From Coprinellus micaceus (taxonomy: Eukaryota > Basidiomycota > Agaricomycetes > Agaricales > Psathyrellaceae): a stretch of DNA of 64,000 bases. The stretch spans positions 2,418,001 to 2,482,000 of the forward strand of contig OX596342.1 of NCBI GenBank assembly GCA_951394405.1, in the 5' to 3' direction. The position numbers and the translations under genes were made by a program. Positions 20,587 through 32,979 of this stretch are shown here, piece by piece. The first letter of the stretch is position 1. Each line of letters opens with the position of its first letter. A model generated the notes under the pieces. That model saw only the letters and a list, made by a program, of their open reading frames with translations. It was not told where the DNA came from and did no database searches.

Positions 20587-20922
20587 AGCCCTCGTGACGT
20601 TTCTCCAGCTCTATGTTCCTCTTCAATTTGAAAATCGCGTATATCCCCTTGAAATCGAACGGGATACTGGGATGATGATGGTCAAGATGAAGGGACTGAT
20701 GACGCGCCTCGCGCACAGACCGCGATTGATTGGGCGCTTAGATTGAGCATGTGACTTCAGATAATCGAAGTGCAGCCAGCGCGCGGCGTGAATACTAGAT
20801 AGTCTCCTCTTGAAACCATTCCACCACCCAAGCCACAGTTGGTATGGCTGGGGAGAATCCTGGATCATACACAGTTTAGACTACCGATTCATGCCAGTGA
20901 AACTAGTACATATACAGTCGCC
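20587..20922. other. Intergenic gap, nothing recognised
   Basis: 336 bp between the start of the UBP14 gene and the stop of the NACHT gene, both on the minus strand. It should contain the UBP14 promoter. Confidence 0.5.
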
Positions 20923-23087
20923 CTACCGCCCGTCATCGAGGGGCCTAAGCGGGTACGGATGCGGGATCGTCACAGTGTCCAAGAAGTTATCTTCATACAA
21001 CCCCTTATTGAACTTCTCTCTCAACCGGTCTAGCATGGAGGGCATACGCCAACCTCCCAATGCCTTGCAATGACGCCGGATACCTTTCCTCCATACCTTG
21101 CAACCATGGAGGCAATACCAACCACACTAAGATGCATAAATGGGCGTTGGTAAGAGCTTTGTTTGAACACTGGCTACAGGACTCACGTCTTTGTGGACCC
21201 TGGCGTATATCCACTCAACGCCTTGATAATCGCGGGAGTAGAAATGATTAGACCACCACCAGTCAACGTCGCTGGCATCGTAACCGTCGCGTGCTGAGAT
21301 AGCGTCCGGTACAAAGTTGCAGAGCCTTCGAGCAAAGAGAGTTCTCGTATCGCTGTCGCTAAGTCGAGTGGAGAGCGTGCCTTGGGAGCCTCTGTCTGCC
21401 TCGAAGTGAGCACTATCATGTGTCCCAAAGCCCAGAAGACTTACGTTTTATGACTTGGTACATGCGGTCATCGACGAAATTCTTGAGTATCCTCTTGGTA
21501 TCCCCCATTCCTTCTACGGAATATAGCAAATCACGTAGGGCTGCACTGCGAGTCTTATCACTGAGGCAGTCACTAAGGGACTGATGGTAGAAGGTTAAGG
21601 ATGGGGCGCGCCCGTCTTGGTCCGGGTCAAGTTTGATGAGGGAAGTCAGATCCCCCAGCAGGTGGTCCATTTCCCCTGGCGAGGATTCGAGTAATCCTCC
21701 GATAAGCCATCCATCCTGGAGAGCCGTGTGTTGCTTTATCGCCTCCATGGTTAGTAACCACTTGACTGCGAGTGGGGGATTGGGGCTGGTTTCAATTATA
21801 CGGCGGTACAGCAGATCCAGCGGAGAAAAGGCTTCAGAAGTGCCGAGCGTCTTCCACTCTAGAACACTCCGAAGCTGCTCTGTGGGGGATCTCTTTCCAT
21901 CCCGGACAAACCGAATGACAGTCGCGGCGTATATGAACTGGCCAGACGCCCGCTTGACGAGAGTGTCGATGTCCTCCTGCGACGGCCAGATCTCGGGCAG
22001 GCTGAAGCGTCGTCTGATCTCACCGAACGCTGCTACGAGGAATAAAGCAATGTCGGCATCGGGGTCATACTTCTCGTCGAGGAACAGGGAGAGGGCGGCT
22101 TCGGAGGATGTGGAGATGGCATGACGAATGGCTGGCTCTGGTCTGCTCACGATGATGATGCGGAAGGGGAATGCTGGATCCCTGGAGGCCCTCATTAGAA
22201 TTGAGACAATCTCCCGATGGCTTTCTTCCTTCGATCTGCGCCGCCAGTGGCCTCCCTCTGCCACATAATCCAGACCAGGGCCGCATTCGTCCAAGCCGTC
22301 GATGACGATGACTTTGGGCCACGAGCTACGATCCACTCCAGGGGGGAGGGTGCGGAGAGGTCCCAGGATAAGAATCTCAATTTGCTCCCTCAAACGCTTC
22401 TCGAAAACCGACGGCGAGTCCGCAATAGCAGAGAGGATCCTCTCTCTGATCCCGGGGATATTTCTCTGCTGGGCGAGGTGGTACGCCAATGTCGGTATGA
22501 CGCAACGCTTCGAACGGCGATCTGGTGGTCCGGAGAATGCCGAGAAGAAGAAGCTCCCGGCGAGCCAGCCCTTCTCCTGGCAAGCATCGGCGACAGAGCC
22601 AGCAATGGCGGTCTTCCCCGACCCTGCAGGCCCCGAGAGCCACATGACACATGTCGGTTTCTCGTCCTGGTCGCCGTACCCGATCCAACTCATTATTTGC
22701 CCTTGGATTGCTGTCCGCGTTTCTGGGTGACATTTGGGTGCGTCCAGGCCACCACGTTCGTAGGAGTCGTGGGCTGCCCCTTCAGAGATGTACTCCTTCA
22801 ATTCCACCACTGACGGCAGTCCATTCGCATCAACGACGGCGATGTAAATCCAGGAGAAGAGACATACGTATACGACGGGGGCTTAGGTCTCTCGGGGATG
22901 CAGGATGAATGTTCGTGATGTTCGTGATGCTGTGGTCGCTGTAGTCTCCTTCGACGCTGGTGATGTGGGCGCTCTGGGCCACGATGGCCTGTGGGGGAGT
23001 GAAGAGTTCGGAAGAGGTCGCCTCCATGCTATGCCTGGACGGTCGAGTTGCCATGGAACACTGCGAGTCGTACAGCAAGGGAGACAT
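20923..23087 (-). CDS. NACHT-domain NTPase
   Basis: Proposed exons are 23087-22868, 22809-21445, 21412-21187, 21126-21119 (an 8-nt micro-exon) and 21029-20923; the phase closes and gives about 641 residues. NACHT proteins are STAND NTPases used in fungal allorecognition and NLR-like signalling. Seen: the pre-NACHT PKCHPETRTAI-type motif, Walker A GPAGSGKTA at about residues 133-141, Walker B VIVIDGLDEC at about 240-249, and a following IIIVSRPEP sensor-type strand. No WD40, ankyrin or TPR repeats follow; the protein ends in a short region with LREKFNKGLYEDNF and a polar tail, so it may be a short family member. The last two junctions are inferred because they open an otherwise unexplained conserved-looking frame. 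Start alternatives are 23087 and 23027. Confidence 0.8.
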
Positions 23088-23568
23088 GCAACTGGGGTGG
23101 CGGGGCAAGGGGGAGAAAGAATGGCCAGCGTGTCTTTGAAGGTGGAAGCTCAAGTGAAAGGTGTGAACGCCTCACCACAGCCCCGCCCGTTGACCTTCAG
23201 TTCGGAACCACCGGGCACTGGGTATGCGTGGGGAGAAGTTGCTTGATGTGGGAGAATATGGCTCGGGGAGGGTCGCGGTTAGGCTTCCAAGGTTTAGAGG
23301 TACTTAAGAAGTCGCCGGGTCGAACCTCGTCCTGTGGTCCGGGTGAGCCTGACACCCGACCGACGACGCAAGAATCAAGATAAGCGCCAGGGCGATTCGC
23401 CTGCATCCACGTGGCGTACGTGATTTTCGCTGTGGTGGTGGTGGTGGTGTATACGGCACTAGGTCCCTACTTTTTAGATCTCTTGAATCTTGATGTCACT
23501 ATGCTTGAACCGTAACCACCACACCAAAGCCGGGAGCTCCTCCACTCGAAACCACGCGAGGCACAGAA
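23088..23568. promoter_or_regulatory. Divergent spacer between NACHT gene and F-box pseudogene
   Basis: 481 bp between opposite start codons, so it should hold both promoters. Near 23435 there is a short run of GGT/GTG triplets. No other element recognised. Confidence 0.4.
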
Positions 23569-24154
23569 ATGGAGGACACATCTGCCGACCCGTATACCCA
23601 CCTCTTCTGCACCAATGCCCTTCCCGCCCAAATCGAAGTTGCGTCGCTTCGACAAGGTGTTGAGACAATGGTTCCAAGAATCTCTCAATTACGCTCCGAG
23701 CTCGAGTTCCTGGAAGAGAGGCTTCGTTTGTATCGGCTTGCACTTTCACCAACACGAAGACTCCCGGTCGAGATCCTCAGCGAAATATTCACCTTCGTTG
23801 ACGACGAGGCGCTCCTCGAGATGTCGATGGTATGCCGCGCCTGGTATTCAGCATCCGCAGCGCTCTCGTACAAACGCCTAACCGAGACCCGCATATATTT
23901 CTACTCCGACATTCCCTGCAACATGGTCGGTTCGTGGCTTGCCAAACCGGTCAAAGGTGTCAAAACCCTCAAGCTTGAGCACAAGACAACTAACTCTCCG
24001 TGTGGGTGCCACAAGTCCACAGTGAAGTGCCCATGGGTGGCTCCAGAGTTCGTCGCGTTATTAAAGGGTACCTCCAAGCTGGAAAACATGGATCTGGGAT
24101 TCGTCTTCTCGTCCCCACGTTGCCTGCTCAGCTTGGCCGGCAGTGTAGGCGATT

Positions 24155-24262
24155 TAGTGGCCTAGGGAGGGAACCGAACCCAGGGCTGGGACTATGCAGT
24201 TTCGCCCTTGCGAAGGGGCTCATCAGAGGGCTTAACCGCTACCCTAACTGCCGCTGGAATGA
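24155..24262 (-). repeat. tRNA-like unit, possible SINE head
   Basis: On the minus strand it has an A-box-like GGTAGCGGTTAAGCC, a GC hairpin GCCCCTTCGCAAGGGC, and a B-box-like CTGGGTTCGGTTCCC about 60 nt further on. The spacing suits a tRNA-Ser/Leu-like origin with a long variable arm, but acceptor pairing is poor, so it is not a functional tRNA. Confidence 0.4.
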
Positions 24263-24323
24263 CATCCATGCTCCCTAACTTTGGGTGACTGTGGGGGAGT
24301 GTGATCACATTGTTGTGATTGCC

Positions 24324-24355
24324 GGTGATTCCGGGACCCCGAACAGGGAATCACC
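24324..24355. repeat. Short inverted repeat
   Basis: GGTGATTCC and GGAATCACC are separated by a 14-nt GC-rich loop, forming a hairpin within the insertion. Confidence 0.6.
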
Positions 24356-25077
24356 ACAACCACCACCATCGTTTTTTCAAAATTGACCTAAACACCCTCT
24401 ACACCTCCTCAGAGTGCACCTTCTGAAAGGCCCAACGTCGAAAGAGCATCCATGGCCCACAGCCAAACTCTCAGCCCAACATGTCGACCCCACCCGCAAA
24501 TTTTGTCGGGGACATGGAGAGGTGGACCTGTGATTCGCTCTGTTCGGCTTGGCTCTCAGGAAGAGCATCCGGAGGAAGTTGGAACACCTTATACCTCACC
24601 CAATTGGCACCACATACAGTACCCGCCGAGGCCAACTACTAGCTAGGGGACGGTCACCTACTCGCGCTTGAACCATGCAGTCCTGTGCGTCTTCATGTGG
24701 GCTTCACCGATCGCTGACCACCCTCGCTCTGGTTGATGAGCTTCAGGTTCAGACTCACGCCCTTTCTTCGTCGCGATGAGACTGGCGAACACGACAAGGC
24801 TACCCACCCTCCTCTGCATCCCCCTCGCTCCCCTCTTTCCACCGGCCGTGTACGCGCGTACTGGCTTAAGAAGCCTCCCCTGCTGACGTACTACGGCCGT
24901 GAGATCGGAGAAGCTGGGGCTCATTCATGGAGTCTCAATACCTGTCGTGGAGGTTTGATCTTCGCCCAAAGGAAGGACAGTGATGGTCTTCCCCGATTTT
25001 TCTCGCCTCCTGCCTGAGAATACATCACTGGACGGCCTGAAAAACGTGCGTCTGCTCGGTGGTGTATTGTAGGGTAG

Positions 25078-25184
25078 GAGCTGGGTAATCGTAGTATCAT
25101 ATGCATGTACTGCGATAGCTACCCAGACCCCGGCGTTCAGGAATTGGACCAAAAGCCGGTAATAAGACTAAGACTAAGACTAAG
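25078..25184 (+). repeat. SINE-like repeat, full copy
   Basis: It begins GAGCTGGGTAATCGTAGTAT, contains CCGGCGTTCAGGAATTGGAC, and ends in AATAAGAC followed by TAAGAC units. It is essentially identical to the copy at 48350-48452. Confidence 0.75.
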
Positions 25185-26670
25185 GTCGGTGATTGATGGG
25201 GGGTACAGCCTGAAACGGTAGAAGGCGCCACTGCCGAGCATCCGCTTCACGGGGACTTGCCCTCTGAGAGCGAAGCCGACTGTCTGCGAATCCATGTATG
25301 GACGCGACTTTTTGCACGGATAGTCTGTGTGCGAACGAATTCCCGCCACTATGATTCAGTCGGCTATCTCCGAAGATAGAGCCGAAACAATGCATAGTAC
25401 GTCATCATGGCACTCGCTTCGCACCCTAGACCTGACCCTCGCGGGGAACTGGCCTGGTCGTTCCACCAAATACCGGACTATTCTCAACAACTTGCCGAAC
25501 GGGTTGAAATACCTTTCTCTCAGGTTCAGAGACCTTGAAAGAGGCCGGTCCATTGCCTCGATCGAAATCCCAACCACCCCGTTCAACACCCTCACCACTC
25601 TTACACTTGACTGCCGCTGGAATTCCCCGTTCATCTTATCGGTGATTCGGGCATCTCCCAACATAGAAGGCCTCTCCCTCAATCTCTGGAATTATCGGCA
25701 CACCTGGACCGACGCCGTGGAACCCATTTCCCTACCCAAAGTGCACACCCTCCGCTTGAATTATCCGGATCCTGGTGGCGTGGGGGAGACAATCAAGCTC
25801 TTCCGCCTACCCGCCCTCGAACATCTCACCATCGACGGCCCTGGTGGTGGGTGTGGTCGTCCACAGGGTCTCAGGATGACATTGGCCGCTCTGCGTTTAC
25901 TCCCTCCGACACAGCCCTTACGTCGTATTCGGTCGTTGAATTTGAGGAGAGTCCGGGAAAACACGCAGACTCTATGGAGCATATTCTCTGTGTTTCCCTT
26001 CCTCGAGCATCTCGTCCTCGAGGCAGTCGAATTTCACTCGGCCGAGCTTTTGAAGCAACATGCAGATGGAGGAGCGCCTGGAGGGCAGTTCCAGCTTCTC
26101 CCCGCGTTACGGAAGCTCGAAATGCGGTGTTTATCGGATACCTTTGACTTGGGGTCGTTTCTATTGTTCATCAAGACTCGCCAGACAGCAATGACCCATC
26201 GAATCGGGACCGGTGATGTTGGCGAACGACCAGGCGAGCCGAGTGGGTTGCGGCAGATAGCTCTGAGATACAATTCGTGGCTCAATGGCAACCGTGTCGC
26301 AATGCTCGATGCGTTTTGGAAGGAGAGCTCGGCGATGCTCAACACGCTCAAAGACGATTTTGGTTTGACGGTGGTCATATCGAGAGAGTAGCATGGGGAG
26401 GACCCTGGACTGTGGAATTCAGAGTTTAGAGTGTGTGCATTACCAACTAGCTACACGTAGGTACTAAGGTAGAATGCGATTCTCAGTGTTGGGACGAGAC
26501 ATGTGACTTGATCTTATCAAAGTTGACCCGTCCCGAAAATCGCCAATCCATCGCTTCTTGAAGTCCTTCCAACATCTAGAAGCCATCACCAACATCCCCA
26601 GGACCCTCTATTCCTGGTCTCGGGGTCGATACGATATCCCAGACCAGAGACCACTGCATTGTCAGTAGCT

Positions 26671-28101
26671 ATGCCCCAAGTCGACTCGACCCACGACATC
26701 CCTTCCGAAATCTTGGCGGCGATCTTTGTCTCCGCGGTCGAGCTATCGTCCTCTTTCCATCCGGCTGTCGTGATATCCCACGTCTGCCGACTCTGGCGCG
26801 AAATCATCCTCTCCACGCCCACCGCCTGGACATATCTCAACTTCCGCGGACCGGCCTGGAACTCTCAATGCGCCGAAGCCCTGCTATCTCGCTCGGGAAG
26901 CAGCGGTGGCCTGACTATCAGCAACATTGACGCAGTTTCGACACCCGTTCCAATTGATGAGTTCCTGGCCAGTGCGTCTATGTATTTCATGGGGGCCAGC
27001 ACGGAACTGGGGCTCGCCTGCAGGGAATACGGTGGAAGGAGAGAAATGTCGAGTGCATGAAGGGCGGGGGCGTCAAGCCGGCTCATCAGCTGTGCAGCAT
27101 CGTTGAAGAACCGAACGTGGAATATCCAGCGGAGGGTATCCAGGTGGGTAAGCAGAACTTGGGCGTTGGATGCCTGAGCTGTCGCCTGGCCTGGGGATTG
27201 GTATGACACCGGGTAGGGGTTCGTCGCGACGAGGCTCAGTTCCTCGAGTTGTGTCGTAACGCGAAGGACCTCGCACAACTCGACCACGTACGGCGCGAAG
27301 GGGGGCACCGGGCTGTCTGGGTAGGTGATCTCCAGTGTGGTTAAATTGGGGAAGAAGTAGAAGGGTAAGAGGTCGAACGGGATATTCTCAATGCTCATGT
27401 GCTTGATTTTACACCAGCCGGGCACGGCACGGGGCTTCAGGTTGGGCTGGCTCGAGGCGGATGTGCGGCGACTCTGGGGGTATGGTGGAGTACTCAGGGA
27501 GAGCGATTGGAGAACTGGATATTGCATACCGCCGTGGAGGTCAAAAAGGATGTTGTGCATCGACCTGTAGTCTACCGTGTGTATCTCGAGGGCCTTCATC
27601 CGCGTGCTTACGCAGTCCTGATAGAAGAACGCCCCATCCCTCTGTCCAATAAATTCGGCGCCTCTCAACCTTAGTCCCCCGCTTCCCTTCCCCATTCCTG
27701 AGTCTTACCCTCAAGTTACGACACTCTCCCTCGAATGGTCACCCCTCGTCGAATCGTCCTCAGAGCTCCTGCGCTCGTTTTCCTTCCCCAACCTCACCTC
27801 CCTGCACCTCAGCATGAACACTACATCGAATCCTTCGGATTCTCCTCTCCTGTCGAATTCCTCGGATACCCAACTCGTTTGTGGACCCTTTCCGCGACTG
27901 GAGGTTCTATTCAAAGACCCACACTTTCCCTTGCTTGAGCAGCTGACGCTTTCGGGATTTGACGTGGATGGTTAGACAAATTTGAATGAAGAAGTACTCA
28001 GGTGGATGCCTGCGCTTCAGAAGACGGAGCTTGCGGGGTGCACGCCGTTTGCGGGGGGCGTTGTGGAGGGAAGTTTGAGAGTGGCGTGTAAATACTAAGT
28101 T
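26671..28101 (+). pseudogene. F-box protein gene with inverted middle segment
   Basis: The plus strand carries an F-box start: MPQVDSTHDIPSEILAAIFV, SHVCRLWREIILSTP and TAWTYLNFRG, then LLSRSGSSGGLTISN and PIDEFLA. The expected continuation is found only on the minus strand of the next 0.7 kb (RMKALEIHTVDYRSM, FYFFPNLTTLEITYPD, LDTLRWIFHVRFF, MSRLDAPALHALDISLLP). After about 27690 the plus strand resumes with PQVTTLSLEWSPLVESSSEL, FPNLTSLHLSM and LRWMPALQKTELAGC. This order fits a canonical basidiomycete F-box protein whose middle has been flipped in place. The plus-strand 3' part also has a TAG stop near 27975. This gene is from a different F-box subfamily than the tandem group. Confidence 0.72.
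26960..27690 (-). other. Inverted segment within the F-box pseudogene
   Basis: This stretch is coding only when read on the minus strand, while the parts on both sides are coding on the plus strand. Exact breakpoints cannot be fixed because no uninverted paralogue is in the window; the limits given are good to a few tens of bases. Confidence 0.65.
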
Positions 28102-28533
28102 GACTATGTATCTGGTAGCTGTGTCCATGCACGAGAGTGCGTAATATAAATGAGACCCGCGGCACAAACACCCACCATATGTTTCGCCAATCAGGAGCGA
28201 CATCGACGGCGACGAACAACTTGGATATGCGGAGGATAAGCGTCCAATTGAGGCGGGCTCAAAGGGGAAGCAGCCGTAAGCCTTAGCCATACGATGAGAA
28301 ACCCAGGAATGCCTCTTGGTACCATCGGTTGTACGTTTTGGCTAAGAACCGTCTCCTTGTTGTAATGGGTAGGAAGAATAAACCTTGTAGTGGCAGAGGT
28401 GGGAATCATATAAGGGGACAATCGAATCGAACCGAAAGGGGGATGGCGTGAAAAGAACAGTTGTAGAAGGAGGCCAGCTCGGGCGAAGATGAGAGAGAGG
28501 GACAATTGGATAGAACGAGGTCAAAACGGGGGA
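28102..28533. other. Intergenic gap, nothing recognised
   Basis: About 430 bp between the F-box pseudogene and the stop codon of TPR-CHAT gene A. No RNA gene or repeat seen. Confidence 0.5.
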
Positions 28534-31500
28534 TCAATATCCGAAGTGAACATACGGAACCCAGACCAGAAGAGACTCTTCAAGGTCGTCGGGTGCGCCT
28601 CGCTTTTTCCGAGCGGCATCGAGCCGTTCTCTCAGCTGCCAAGTCGCACGATGAAGGGCGTGTGCAGAAAGAGACCCATCGAAACGAGGCCCACTGCCCT
28701 CCTCCATGTGGTCAAAAAGGTAGCTGTAGAAATCATGTGCAACGTCGACGGCGTGTATATCACTAATCTCCCACATCGTACCGACCACCCGCCGATAGCC
28801 TGCTGCAAGCATTCCAGCCGCGAGATGCACTGCTTCGTTGTTGAGCGTCTCCTCCCCTGCACTGGTCTCGCATGCAGATAGGAATGCGAGGTCGGCGCCC
28901 TTCAAATTCTTCTGCATGATGGCACCGAGCTCCACCGCACCGCTCTCAAGGCTCAACTTGCTCTTGAGCGGTTTGGCGGCATTCTGGATGCCGTGGCATG
29001 CAAAATGGACACTGCTGTACTCTTCCATGTACCTGAGACAGCCGGCGACAGACAGCTCGGAGCCCTCTGCCTTCCGCACCCTAACCCCCCGCTCAGCAGC
29101 AAGCTGATGGACTGAGTTGACCTCCTTCGTCGTCCCATAAATTCGCGAATATCCATGAACGTTCGGCTGGTTCGTCAAGAACAACCCAGATACCTCCTCG
29201 TCGGCTTTTCGGTCGTCCCTGACTCGCTCAAGGAGAGAGGAAATCGACGGTGTGTACGAGGAGGCGACGTAGTCAAGGACGCACTCAGATACAGCGTCGC
29301 TGTATACTCCTGCAGCATGGAGTGGCAGGAAAGAGAGAACGCCCGTGGCGCACCACCAGATCCTGGGTGGAATGCTGCCGCTTGGATCATCCGCCTTCTA
29401 TTAGAAGTAATGTCAACCCCCGGGTCTGTTGCATCGTACAGGCAACTCACAGGGATAGCGAGCGCATCGAGGATAGGTTTCACCGCCTCGGTCCAGATGG
29501 CCTTTAAAACATCAACGATATTCCGGTCTTTGACCCTATAACGCCGAATCGACCTGTCAACAATCGTGCCTTCTCCCTCATCGTACTCCTCGTGATGCAC
29601 CCCTTGGCTCCGAGATCTTGAAGCACCGAGACTCTTGTCCAGTATGTCCGAGTATGCCATCGCCTTTAAGACGGTGAGGTCAGGCAGAGGGATGTGTAGG
29701 GGCTCTCCCAAACCCGCAACAAGGGCAATTGCATCGCATCGCATTTCGTGAGCAGTGATGATAACAATATTCCCGGAAGATGGGAGCTGTTCGACCAAGG
29801 CGGAGCACGGGATTGGTTTAAGGAAGGACTCAAATCCAGTAATAGCCCTAGCCTTGACAAGGAGTTCTTCCCACCGCCTGGCGAGTCTTGCATGTGCACG
29901 CGCTTCGTTATCGAGGGAGCGCTTCTTATTGTCTGGCATCCGATATTTCGTAATCCTTCTCGTCGATCCTGCCGCCTCCAACTTCCTCGAAATGTCTGCA
30001 ATTTCTGTCGCAAGGTCGGGGTCGTGTTCTCGTAGCGTGTCCAGCGGTGTCCGGAGACTGTTGAGTTGGCTCCAGATGAGACAACGGCCTTGCTCCAGCC
30101 ATTCCACAGCTTTATCAGGGCGGCCGAAGGAACAAGCAACGGCTGCGGCTTCAATGGGTATTTCAGACAAGCTACGGATGTGAGAGTAGCGCTGAGCCAC
30201 TGTCTGCTCCAAGCCAACCATCAAAGCCACCATGTCTATTGCAGCGTCGAATGCAGCAATGACCTTTGTTGCCTCGACGGAATGTCGGGCCAACTGAATG
30301 GCAGATTCGAATCGTTCTTTCGGGGAGCGGAACGGAGACGTAAGTGCAGCCTCGTAGTTGCTGACCATTGACGTACGTGCCAGATCGTCGGCACTTCCTG
30401 CATGGCCGTACCAACAATGGAAAAATGCCGCTAGATGCGCTCTATAGGTGGATTTCTTCCTGTCGTGCCAGTCAGGCACAAGCTTGACGGCCTTTTCCTG
30501 TACTCTAAGCGCTTCCTCGATGTCGCAGAGGTCTCTCGAATGGTGGAATCTGGCATGAAGACCAGCGGCTAGACCGTCGAGTCGGTGAGCGAGATCGGGA
30601 TCCCTTTCGGGAGTGAGGTCGATCGCCTTCCGTACCAAGTCAACCGCTTCGACGAGGTAATCGAGAACCAACCCACTAGCGAGGGCGGGGGTCTCAGCCT
30701 TTCTTGGTGCATCCTCGGGTAGAGGGGTAGGCAGGCACCCAGATTCACTGTGTGTTGCTTTATTGTGGGCCCTGCTTGTCAGGCTGGCGGCCAGGGAGCA
30801 TAAAGCTATCGGTAAATCCTCACAGTTGTCGGGGATGAGATCAATCGCGGTTCTCCCCAGGGAGATAGCCCTATCGATGTCGTCCATGTCACCGGACTCA
30901 TCGAAACGACTCTCGAGCATATCCGAAAGGCGTATAAGATCTTGGCTGACGATTCTGATATCGTCTTGATGATGAGAGCGCTGTACCAGTGTATCTTGCA
31001 TTGAGATAGCCTCTGTTATGTCACGGCGATCGCGAGTATGTTCGAAGCGGGCACCGAATGCTGACGCCAGGCTACGAAGCCAGGCAGCTGCACACGGGTG
31101 CGCGATTTCATTTGGATCAGTGGTGACGATCCCCTGAAGGATGTGTATCGCCTCGTCAAGGTCGCTACGATCCTGCGTGACCTCGAACTTGTCACGGAAG
31201 CAAGAAGCGATACTGTGTACCGTGCAACTCTGCCCATCTTCGTGCTTACCCGAGTGACAACCAAGGCGATTCTCCGCATTGGCAGACCTCCGGTACACGG
31301 AAATCGCTTCATAGATATCGCAAAGCTCCCCCATGCGCTTGAAGCGGAGTCGAAGGGATGACCCAAGGCTATCGACGAAGTGGGAGAAGGCAGGGTGGCT
31401 TTCAGAGGCGAGGTGCACCGATAGTCGCTGAAGCGATACGACAGCAGCAAGATCGGACAATTTTCCGACGCATTGGAATTGAAGCTCGAATGAGCTGGCG

Positions 31501-32979
31501 AGATTGCTGAGAATGTAAGGAAGATCGTGGCCGTAGGAGGGTACGCCGGCCTCCTGTGTGTTGCACTTCGGGGGATGGGTTTTTCCATCGTGAAGGAAGT
31601 CGTCAACTGCTTGTATGAATGATGGGAACGAGCACGCGAGCTCCTTGGAAAGAAAGCGGAGGGAGGCATGGTGCTTGAGCCTGAGTTTCAAAGCCTCCAC
31701 GTGGAATGCTATGGAATCAGAGAGGTCGGAGAGGTCCCCCCTGTGCCTGAAGCGTTCTAAGAGGGAATGCGCGAGCTCTAGGCGATCACTCCAACGGGGA
31801 GAAGCGGGAAGACCTTCCTTCTGAGCGGCCTTCACGACTTTTCGACGCTCGGAGATTGCCCGATCGAGGTTAGATGCGTCTTGAGTGAAATAGAAACGCC
31901 GCATCAGTATTCCAGCGAGGCACCGAAGGTAGGAAATGCGTCTTGGATGATTTTTAGGAGTAAGGCCCAGGGCCTCGTCAAGGGTGGAGATCGCATCGTC
32001 GAGGTGGGAAAGATCTGGTGCGAGGTTGAAGGCCCTCTTATATTCCTCCGCAATGTTCATAAAGCACACGCTGATGGTCGGGTGCGATATGGGGGTGAGT
32101 CGCAACGCGGCCTGCAGTGTCTCAATCGCCCGTTCAGTATACGCTAGTCCCTTGCAATCGCCGGAGCTACAAGCATTCATGTGGGCTGCAAGGTCTGCGG
32201 ATGCGTCACGATTGAACAATGTCTCGCGTGGCGTATCAACGATCTACTCACCTTCATCTTCGGGGGAGCGACTGATATTAAACTCCCAGGAGATCGCCCT
32301 ACTCTCTCCCTCGCGATCCACTTCCACGATTTGACCGGACGCTACATCAAAGCTTAGAGATCGTCACGCCAAATGTTCCAAAACGTTCTCTCACCCCCTT
32401 GTAACCCGACCGTTCGGGATCCTACGGCCGTGCAGTCAACATGGACAATTGAGCGTGCGTGGCCGCTCGGACAGCGAACCTCGCATTGAATCCCACGGAT
32501 ACGCTTAGGCCTGCCAGTCCAAGGTAAGTTCCTCACCGGCGGGAAAGACACAGGGGCCTCAGTCTCAAACTCACAGCTTGATCGCACCCTTGACCTCCCA
32601 CCTGCTCGGCGTCACGCTGACAAGGGGGTAGCACCTCCCGCCATCTGGATCTTCCACATCTCGCACCCACAAGTCTGCAATATCGAACGATGGCTCCGTA
32701 CTGATGGGCTCCTCGCCGCGCTCGACTGCGATATCTGGGGACGCCATATTGATGACTGCGATGCTAAAAGGATAGGCCATATACGTACGAGTTAGGTAAA
32801 AATAACTGGGGGAGTGTTAGCCTTTTCACCGTCCCACAATTGCTCGCCGTAATACGAAGGGCTCACCTGTCTGGGTCCTCATTTGGGGATGGACTTCCAA
32901 TGCCCAGTCAGCTCGTGTGCGGCAGCCAGAGTGCAGGGGCATACCCTCTTTCGTCCGTGTCCTCGGTGACTTGCTCCAT
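28534..32979 (-). CDS. TPR-CHAT protein A (caspase-like CHAT domain)
   Basis: Proposed exons are 32979-32945, 32893-32867, 32805-32789, 32755-32575, 32510-32395, 32341-32252, 32194-29451 and 29397-28534; the phase closes and gives 1357 residues. CHAT domains are caspase-clan cysteine proteases usually driven by TPR sensors. Seen: an N-terminal beta-rich domain (FDIADLWVRDVED, RWEVKGAIKL, GIQCEVRCPSGHA), NACSSGDCKGLAYTERAIET, many TPR-like helices (YKRAFNLAPDLSHLDDAIST), and the C-terminal CHAT with RIWWCATGVLSFLPLHAAG, the catalytic His in VHFACHG and the catalytic Cys in FLSACETSAGEE. The first intron is 51 nt with an AAG acceptor and removes an in-frame TGA. It has the same exon plan as gene C but lies on the opposite strand. 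Its substrate is unknown; a role in regulated cell death or self-recognition is inference. Confidence 0.85.

Larger units (their letters stand above)
24154..25398. mobile_element. Composite insertion inside an F-box gene
   Basis: Its limits come from the homologous uninterrupted genes. Content: a tRNA-like unit at the left end, a small hairpin, about 700 bp I do not recognise, and a SINE-like repeat near 25.1 kb. No transposase or clear terminal repeats are visible and I found no convincing target duplication, so it may be nested insertions. Confidence 0.6.
23569..26391 (+). pseudogene. F-box/LRR-like gene split by a 1.25-kb insertion
   Basis: The 5' half (23569-24153) encodes the family N-terminus: HLFCTNALPAQIEVASLRQG, LSPTRRLPVEILSEIFTFV, MSMVCRAWYSAS and SWLAKPVKGVKTLKL, up to SLAGSVGD. 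The 3' half (25399-26391) resumes with TSSWHSLRTLDLTLAGNWPG and runs to a normal family C-terminus (SSAMLNTLKDDFGLTVV). In the paralogue at 13475-15100 the same point reads SVGDTPAWRSIHNLDL without interruption. So 24154-25398 is an insertion in the middle of the LRR part, giving a stop shortly after the junction. Both halves are otherwise free of stops, so the break is recent. The 3' half is also open from 25327 and could be transcribed as a fragment. Confidence 0.82.

Noticed and set aside
26865..27695. Separate minus-strand gene overlapping the F-box gene
   Set aside because: Its content is the missing middle of the plus-strand F-box protein, so an inversion explains it better than an antisense gene.
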